From Sphingomonas phyllosphaerae (GTDB taxonomy: Bacteria; Pseudomonadota; Alphaproteobacteria; Sphingomonadales; Sphingomonadaceae): DNA of 64,000 bases. A model generated the notes under the pieces. The model was given only the letters and a program-made list of their open reading frames with translations, was not told the origin of the DNA and did not search any database. The stretch is from assembly GCF_029623345.1 (NCBI RefSeq), contig NZ_JAPYKH010000017.1, positions 23,890 through 87,889 on the forward strand. The letters are read 5' to 3'. Position numbers and translations under genes: made by a program. This document shows, piece by piece, positions 59,134 through 64,000 of this stretch. Numbering within the stretch: the stretch's first letter is position 1; the number at the start of each line of letters is the position of its first letter.

Positions 59134-60591
59134 TCAGTTGACCCGCTCGGCCAGGATCGCGAACTGATCGACCGAGCTGCTCTCGTCATGGTCGGTCAGC
59201 GTGGTGGGATAGTCGCCGGTGAAGCAGGCATCGCAATATTTTGGACGGATGTCGGCGCGGTGGCTCTCGCCCAGCGCCTTGTAGAGCCCGTCGATCGAGA
59301 CGAACGCCAGGCTGTCGGCGTGAATAAAATCGGTCATCCCGCCCAGGTCGTGCTTGGCCGCGAGCAATTTGGCGCGCTCTGGCGTGTCGACGCCGTAGAA
59401 ACAGCTGTGGCTGGTCGGCGGCGAGGCGATGCGCATGTGCACCTCGGCCGCGCCGGCCTCGCGCATCATCTGCACGATCTTGAGGCTGGTGGTGCCGCGC
59501 ACGATCGAGTCATCGACCAGGATCACCTTCTTGCCCTGGATCAGCGCGCGGTTGGCGTTGTGCTTGAGCTTGACGCCGAGGTGGCGGACCTTGTCGCCCG
59601 GCTGGATGAAGGTTCGGCCGACATAATGCGAGCGGATGATGCCGAGTTCGAACGGGATACCCGACTGTTGCGCATAGCCGATCGCCGCGGGCACACCCGA
59701 GTCGGGCACAGGGATCACCAGATCGGCGTCGACCGGCGATTCGATCGCAAGCTGCGCGCCGATCTCCTTGCGCACCGAGTAGATCGAGTGGTCGTCGACA
59801 ATCGAGTCGGGGCGCGAGAAATACACCCATTCGAAGATGCACGGCCGTGCCGCCAGCTTGGCGAAGGGGCGGATCGAGCGGACCTGTCCGTTCTGCACGA
59901 TCACCAGCTCGCCCGGCTCGACCGAACGCTCGAACTCGGCGCCGACCACGTCGAGCGCGACCGTCTCCGAGGCGAAGATCACCGCGTCGCCGAGGCGCCC
60001 CATCACCAGCGGGCGGATGCCGAGCGGGTCGCGGCACGCGATCATGCCCTCGGGGGTCATCACAATCAGCGAATAGGCGCCCTCGATCTGCTTGAGCGCG
60101 TCGATGAACTTGTCGAGCAGCGTGCGATATTGGCTGGTCGCGACGAGGTGGATGATCGTCTCGGTGTCCGAGGTCGACTGGAAGATCGAACCGCGCCGCA
60201 CCAGCTCGCGCCGCAGCCGCATCGCGTTGGAGATGTTGCCGTTGTGCGCGATCGCGAAGCCGCCTGACTGAAGCTCGGCGTAGAGCGGCTGGACGTTGCG
60301 CAGCGCGGTCTCGCCCGTGGTCGAGTAGCGCACGTGCCCGCACGCCACCTCGCCCGCGAGCGCGCGGATGATGTCGTCGCGGTCGAAATTGCCAGCGACA
60401 TGGCCCATTGCGCGGTGGGTGTGGAAGTCGTGGCCGTCGAAGCTGGTGATGCCGGCGGCTTCCTGGCCGCGATGCTGCAGGGCGTGGAGCCCCAGCGCCA
60501 CCAGCGCCGCAGCGCCCTCGGAGCCGGAGGCGCCGAAGATTCCGCACTCCTCGTGCAGATGGTCGTCGTCGAACGGGTTCGTGGTCAGCAT
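59134..60591 (-). CDS. purF: Amidophosphoribosyltransferase
   Basis: First committed step of purine synthesis. It has 485 residues from [20 protein letters not shown]; the Cys that becomes the N-terminal nucleophile after propeptide removal is in [16 protein letters not shown] and [12 protein letters not shown] are in the glutaminase domain; the PRPP loop [14 protein letters not shown] and [11 protein letters not shown] and [12 protein letters not shown] with the Fe-S type cysteines follow. The frame extension to 60852 reads through repeat DNA and is rejected. Confidence 0.96.
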   Translation of the reverse strand: MLTTNPFDDDHLHEECGIFGASGSEGAAALVALGLHALQHRGQEAAGITSFDGHDFHTHRAMGHVAGNFDRDDIIRALAGEVACGHVRYSTTGETALRNVQPLYAELQSGGFAIAHNGNISNAMRLRRELVRRGSIFQSTSDTETIIHLVATSQYRTLLDKFIDALKQIEGAYSLIVMTPEGMIACRDPLGIRPLVMGRLGDAVIFASETVALDVVGAEFERSVEPGELVIVQNGQVRSIRPFAKLAARPCIFEWVYFSRPDSIVDDHSIYSVRKEIGAQLAIESPVDADLVIPVPDSGVPAAIGYAQQSGIPFELGIIRSHYVGRTFIQPGDKVRHLGVKLKHNANRALIQGKKVILVDDSIVRGTTSLKIVQMMREAGAAEVHMRIASPPTSHSCFYGVDTPERAKLLAAKHDLGGMTDFIHADSLAFVSIDGLYKALGESHRADIRPKYCDACFTGDYPTTLTDHDESSSVDQFAILAERVN

Positions 60592-60700
60592 GTGCGGAGG
60601 CTCGCCTGGTGCGTGGCCGCATATAGCGACTGTCGCGCGAATGTCATCCGGCTGTGGGCGCTTGCGGAGGAAGCTAGCGGCATGGGGCGTGTGCAAGCCA

Positions 60701-60815
60701 AATCCCTCCCCTGTCAAAGGAGGTGGCGTGCGTCGCGCGTGAAGGGATATCCACGCTGACGAGCCACCTGACGGTGCCAGCGGCGACACCCCTCCACCAC
60801 TCCCCTGCAGGGCAG
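60701..60815. repeat. Palindromic repeat (family B) upstream of purF
   Basis: AATCCCTCCCCTGTCAAAGG at 60701 and GGCGACACCCCTCCACCAC at 60782-60800 match the two ends of the segment inside cobG (4011-4155). It lies between purF and the deacetylase-like gene, both on the minus strand. Confidence 0.7.
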
Positions 60816-60855
60816 AGTGAGTAGTCGGCGCTCGAGCTTCCTGAGCGAGCAACGA

Positions 60856-61764
60856 TCAGGCGGGCACCCCCTCATACACCGCCGCCAGCCGCTCGATCAC
60901 CGCGACGTGGCGCGCCGCGATCGCCAACACGTCGTCGCCATAGCCGCCACCCACCGTGCTCGCCAGCGGCGCGCCCCGCGTCAGCGCGAGTTCGGCCACG
61001 AGGCGATCGCGCCGGGCCAGCCCCGCGTCACTGAGTGCCAGCCGACCAAGCCGGTCGCCGGCGAAAGGGTCCACCCCGCCCTGGTAGAGGATCAGGTCGG
61101 GCCGCAGCTCGTCGAGCAGCGGCACCAGCGTCTCCTCCAGCTTAGCGAGATAGTCGTCGTCGCCGACCGCGTCGGGCAGCGCCACGTCCACCGTCGAGCA
61201 TGCCTTGCGCACCGGGAAGTTCTTCTCGGCGTGGATCGAATAGGTCGCGATGCCGGCATGACCTGCGGTGAGCGCCGCGGTGCCGTCACCCTGGTGGACG
61301 TCGACGTCGACGATCAGTATTCGCTCCGCCGCGCGCTCGGCGGCGAGCCGCACCGCCGCCACCGCAAGGTCGTTGAACACGCAATAGCCCGCCCCCGTCG
61401 TCGCGAGCGCGTGATGGCTGCCGCCCGCGGTATTGGCGGCGAAGCCGTGCGCCAGCGCCAGCCGCGCCGCCAGATAGGTACCGCCCGGCACCAGCGCGGC
61501 GCGACGCGCGACCACCTCCGTCACCGGGAAGCCGATGCGGCGCTCCTTCTCGCGTGGCACCGCGGCGGCGAGCACCTCCGCGACATAATCGGGATCGTGC
61601 GTCGCCTCGAGCCAGTCGCGCGGCATCGCTGCGGGTTCGTGCCACGCCACCGCCGCGCCGCGCTCCAGCAGCAGGTCGCGGATCGCGCCGTTCTTGCCCC
61701 AGCGATAGGTGCTGCGCGCTGGCGCCTCGGTGACATAGGCGGGATGGTGGACGACCCGGATCAT
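60856..61764 (-). CDS. Histone deacetylase-like metallohydrolase
   Basis: 302 residues of the arginase/deacetylase superfamily (acetoin utilisation AcuC/HDAC group), probably deacetylating small amines or protein lysines. The active-site series is visible: GGSHHALATTGAGYCVFND, the zinc ligands in IVDVDVHQGDGTA, and LYQGGVDPFAGDRLG. Start MIRVVHHPAY at 61764. Divergent from the esterase with 58 nt between. Confidence 0.9.
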   Translation of the reverse strand: MIRVVHHPAYVTEAPARSTYRWGKNGAIRDLLLERGAAVAWHEPAAMPRDWLEATHDPDYVAEVLAAAVPREKERRIGFPVTEVVARRAALVPGGTYLAARLALAHGFAANTAGGSHHALATTGAGYCVFNDLAVAAVRLAAERAAERILIVDVDVHQGDGTAALTAGHAGIATYSIHAEKNFPVRKACSTVDVALPDAVGDDDYLAKLEETLVPLLDELRPDLILYQGGVDPFAGDRLGRLALSDAGLARRDRLVAELALTRGAPLASTVGGGYGDDVLAIAARHVAVIERLAAVYEGVPA

Positions 61765-61822
61765 CCGCCTAAGATAAGGCGAGGATCGCGGCGCGCCATC
61801 GCGCCCCCGCAGAGGAACGCGC

Positions 61823-62824
61823 ATGACTGACCGACCCGCCCCCGAGATCGAACGGACGCCGTTCGTCCGCCCCGACGTCGCGGCGTTCCTGACCTATCTC
61901 AACAGCGTGCCGGGGCCGAAGATGCACGAGCTGCCGCCCGGGGAGGCACGCGCGGTGATGGTCGCGATGAAGGACGTCGCCGACCTGCCGCGCGGGGAGC
62001 TGGCGGTCGTGCGCGACCTCACCGTGGCCGGCCCCGGCGGCCCGCTCCGCGCCCGGCTGTTCGACGCGCGTGAGACGCGCGCGCCGGGCCCGGCCGTGGT
62101 GTTCTTCCACGGCGGCGGCTGGGTGATCGGCGACCTCGACACCCACGCCAGCTTCACCGCCGAGATGGCGCGTCAGCTCGACCTGCCGGTGATCGCGGTC
62201 GACTATCGCCTCGCTCCCGAGGCGCGCTGGCCCGCCGCGCCCGACGATGCCGAGGCGGCGGCGCGCTGGGTGGCGTCGGGGCCGGAGACGCTCGGCCGCG
62301 GCGTGACCGCCCTGGTGCTCTCCGGTGACAGCGCGGGCGGCAATCTCGCGATCATCGTCGCCGCGGCGCTGCGCGACCGGCCCGCGGCAGTGCCGGTGAT
62401 CGTACAGGCGCCGATCTACCCCGCCACCGACGCCAGCCGACCCTATGCCTCGTTCGACGCTTTCGCCGACGGCTATCTGCTCACGCGCGAGGGGATGGTG
62501 TGGTTCAACGACCATTACGCCGGAGACCCGCGCCACCCGCGCTTCTCGCCGCTGCTGGGCGACGTCGCGGGCCTGCCGCGGGCGGTGATCGTCACGGCCG
62601 GGCTCGACCCGATCCGAGACCAGGGCCGCGCCTACGCCGCCGCACTGGCGCAGGCGGGCGTCGCCGTGACCTTCCGCGAGGCGCAGGGCAACATCCACGG
62701 CTTCATCACGCTGCGGCGCGCCATTCCCTCGTCGCAGGGCGACGTCGCCGGCTTCCTCACCGCGGTGCGTGCGGCGGTCAGCGAGGCCGAGGGTGAGCGC
62801 GTGCTGCGCCAGGCGGCGGGGTGA
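61823..62824 (+). CDS. Alpha/beta hydrolase, HSL-type esterase
   Basis: 333 residues. Hormone-sensitive-lipase-type esterase: oxyanion motif FFHGGGWVIGDLDTH, nucleophile LSGDSAGGNLA, acid in TAGLDPIRDQG and late histidine in GNIHGFITL. No signal peptide. Acts on short acyl esters by family knowledge; the substrate is unknown. Confidence 0.93.
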   Translation: MTDRPAPEIERTPFVRPDVAAFLTYLNSVPGPKMHELPPGEARAVMVAMKDVADLPRGELAVVRDLTVAGPGGPLRARLFDARETRAPGPAVVFFHGGGWVIGDLDTHASFTAEMARQLDLPVIAVDYRLAPEARWPAAPDDAEAAARWVASGPETLGRGVTALVLSGDSAGGNLAIIVAAALRDRPAAVPVIVQAPIYPATDASRPYASFDAFADGYLLTREGMVWFNDHYAGDPRHPRFSPLLGDVAGLPRAVIVTAGLDPIRDQGRAYAAALAQAGVAVTFREAQGNIHGFITLRRAIPSSQGDVAGFLTAVRAAVSEAEGERVLRQAAG

Positions 62825-62922
62825 GGAGCTTCCGCCCCGCCGCTCGCGGAAAAAGCCAGGCTAGGCACGGGACAAGCGAACAACGGTTGCGCGGGGCCCT
62901 ACCCGCCGCCCATGTAGCGGGC

Positions 62923-63723
62923 ATGGCAAGCCTCCTCGATCCCGACGCGCGCGGCCGCGTCATCCTCGTCGGCGCGGGACCGGGCGATCCCGGGCTGCTC
63001 ACGGTGCGCGCGGTGGAAGCGTTGCGTGAGGCCGATGTCGTCGTCCACGACGGGCTGATCGACGACCGCGTGCTCGCGCTGGCGCCCGCGACGGCGCAGC
63101 GCATCTCGGTGGCCAAGCGCCGCGCGCGCCACACCTTGCCGCAGGAAGCGATCAACGCGCTGATCGTGGCGCACGTCCGCGCCGGCAGCGTGGTGGTGCG
63201 GCTCAAGGGCGGCGACCCGTTCATCTTCGGGCGCGGTGGCGAGGAGGTCGAGGCGGTGCGCGCCGCTGGTCTCGCCGTCGAGGTGATCCCGGGCGTGTCG
63301 GCCGCGCTCGGCTGCGCCGCCGAGGCGATGCTGCCGCTCACCCACCGCGATCACAGCTCGGCGGTCACCTTTGTCGCCGGCCAATGCAAGGGACTGACCG
63401 ATCAGGATTGGTCCGGGCTTGCCGGACAAGGCCGCACATTGGTGATCTACATGGGCGTTGCCACCGCCGAGGCGATCGCGGACAAGCTGATGGCCGACGG
63501 CGTCGCGCCCGACATGCCCGTTGCGGTGCTGGAGAAGGGCACGCTGCCGGGGCATCGCGCGCTGCGGACGTTGCTGGCGGATCTCGGCGCGATGGTGGCG
63601 CGCGAGCAGGTCGCCAGCCCTGCGATCATCGTCGTCGGCGAAGTGGTTGAGCTGTCCGACGCCCAGGACCGGCTCGCCGGCTACGCGCGCGTTGCCGAGA
63701 GCGTCGGGAGCCTCTCGGCATGA
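62923..63723 (+). CDS. cobA: Uroporphyrinogen-III C-methyltransferase CobA
   Basis: Makes precorrin-2, the branch point for siroheme and cobalamin. It has 266 residues of the tetrapyrrole methylase fold: VILVGAGPGDPGLLTVRAVE, VVRLKGGDPFIFGRGGEE, IPGVSAALGCAAEAMLPLTHR and LVIYMGVA. ATG at 62923 starts the conserved part. It is far from the cob cluster and is followed by DUF2849 (4-nt overlap), the arrangement of siroheme/sulfite-reductase operons, but its product would also feed the B12 pathway. Confidence 0.95.
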   Translation: MASLLDPDARGRVILVGAGPGDPGLLTVRAVEALREADVVVHDGLIDDRVLALAPATAQRISVAKRRARHTLPQEAINALIVAHVRAGSVVVRLKGGDPFIFGRGGEEVEAVRAAGLAVEVIPGVSAALGCAAEAMLPLTHRDHSSAVTFVAGQCKGLTDQDWSGLAGQGRTLVIYMGVATAEAIADKLMADGVAPDMPVAVLEKGTLPGHRALRTLLADLGAMVAREQVASPAIIVVGEVVELSDAQDRLAGYARVAESVGSLSA

Positions 63724-64000
63724 GGCTGGTGACGGGCAACGACCTACCGACCGGCGACGTGGTCTGGTGGGCGGGCGGCAGCTGGTCGCGCCACATCGAG
63801 GATGCCGTCGATGCGGGCGATCGCGCCGAGGCGATCGCGCGCGAGGAAGAGGCGGCGCGGCGCGTCAACGTGCCGTACGTGATCGAGGCGACCGCGACCG
63901 CCGAAGGCCCACGCCCCGCGCATATCAAGGACCGTATCCGCGCGCTCGGCCCGACCGTGCGCACCGACCTGACGCTCAAGCCGGCCGACCCGAATGCGGG
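63720..64000 (+). CDS. DUF2849 protein, 3' end outside window
   Basis: About 93 residues are visible, beginning MRLVTGNDLPTGDVVWWAGG, then AIAREEEAARRVNVPYVIEA. It matches DUF2849, small alphaproteobacterial proteins encoded between cobA and sulfite reductase cysI and thought to act in sulfate assimilation. The ATG overlaps the cobA stop. The downstream gene cannot be seen. Confidence 0.85.
   Translation, partial: MRLVTGNDLPTGDVVWWAGGSWSRHIEDAVDAGDRAEAIAREEEAARRVNVPYVIEATATAEGPRPAHIKDRIRALGPTVRTDLTLKPADPNA

Overview
The window is very GC-rich DNA from an alphaproteobacterium, most likely a sphingomonad (Sphingomonas or a close relative). The evidence is the form of DnaB, GyrA, PdhA/PdhB, UPF0262 and CyoABCD, the cobA-DUF2849 pair, and the many short palindromic intergenic repeats. 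No plasmid, phage, transposase, rRNA or CRISPR is visible; it reads as chromosome.

Layout. 1-21038 is an almost complete aerobic cobalamin (B12) cluster in three blocks. Block 1 (+) is cobN-cobG-cobH-cobI-cobJ-[cobK on -]-cobL-cobE-cobM-cobB-cobF, with stop/start overlaps at nearly every junction. Block 2 (+) starts at a cobalamin riboswitch (about 12265-12385) and runs cbtB-cbtA-cobO-DUF1636-cobT-phosphatase-cobS. Block 3 (-) is cobD(cobC)-cbiB-cobQ, with cobU divergent from it. Together they convert precorrin-2 to cobalt-loaded, adenosylated, amidated cobyric acid, add the aminopropanol arm and attach the lower ligand. CobS/CobT of the chelatase, CobR and BluB are not in the window. 21297-28440 holds dnaB, UPF0262, a GH25-like protein, cytidine deaminase and the cyoABCD quinol oxidase operon. 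28446-42166 holds tRNA-Ile2(CAU), an unusual histidine kinase, an Lrp regulator, yaaA, gyrA, trmFO, a decaying low-GC hydrolase and others. 42219-45357 is a Tad-type set (vWA/TadG plus two TadE). 45557-64000 carries pdhAB, an MFS pump with cysK, a SleB hydrolase, an acyl-CoA dehydrogenase with its MerR regulator, hisI, phrB, a CFA synthase-like methyltransferase, purF, a histone-deacetylase-like protein, an esterase, and cobA with DUF2849 (probably the start of a siroheme/sulfite-reduction operon).

The main discovery candidate is a set of dispersed palindromic repeats (called families A, B and C here). They sit mostly between convergent genes, and they have also inserted in frame into three B12 genes: cobN, cobG and cbiB. 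Each gene gains about 30-120 residues of low-complexity, Pro/Arg/Ala/Ser-rich peptide without losing its frame or visible active-site motifs. A related repeat also supplies the C-terminal tail of the SleB protein. This resembles the protein-coding palindromic elements known from Rickettsia, but the families differ. Further oddities are a histidine phosphatase lacking its RHG motif, a GH25-like protein lacking its acidic pair, overlapping divergent cobK/cobL start codons, and a hydrolase whose stop codon appears to have been lost through a 7-bp tandem duplication.
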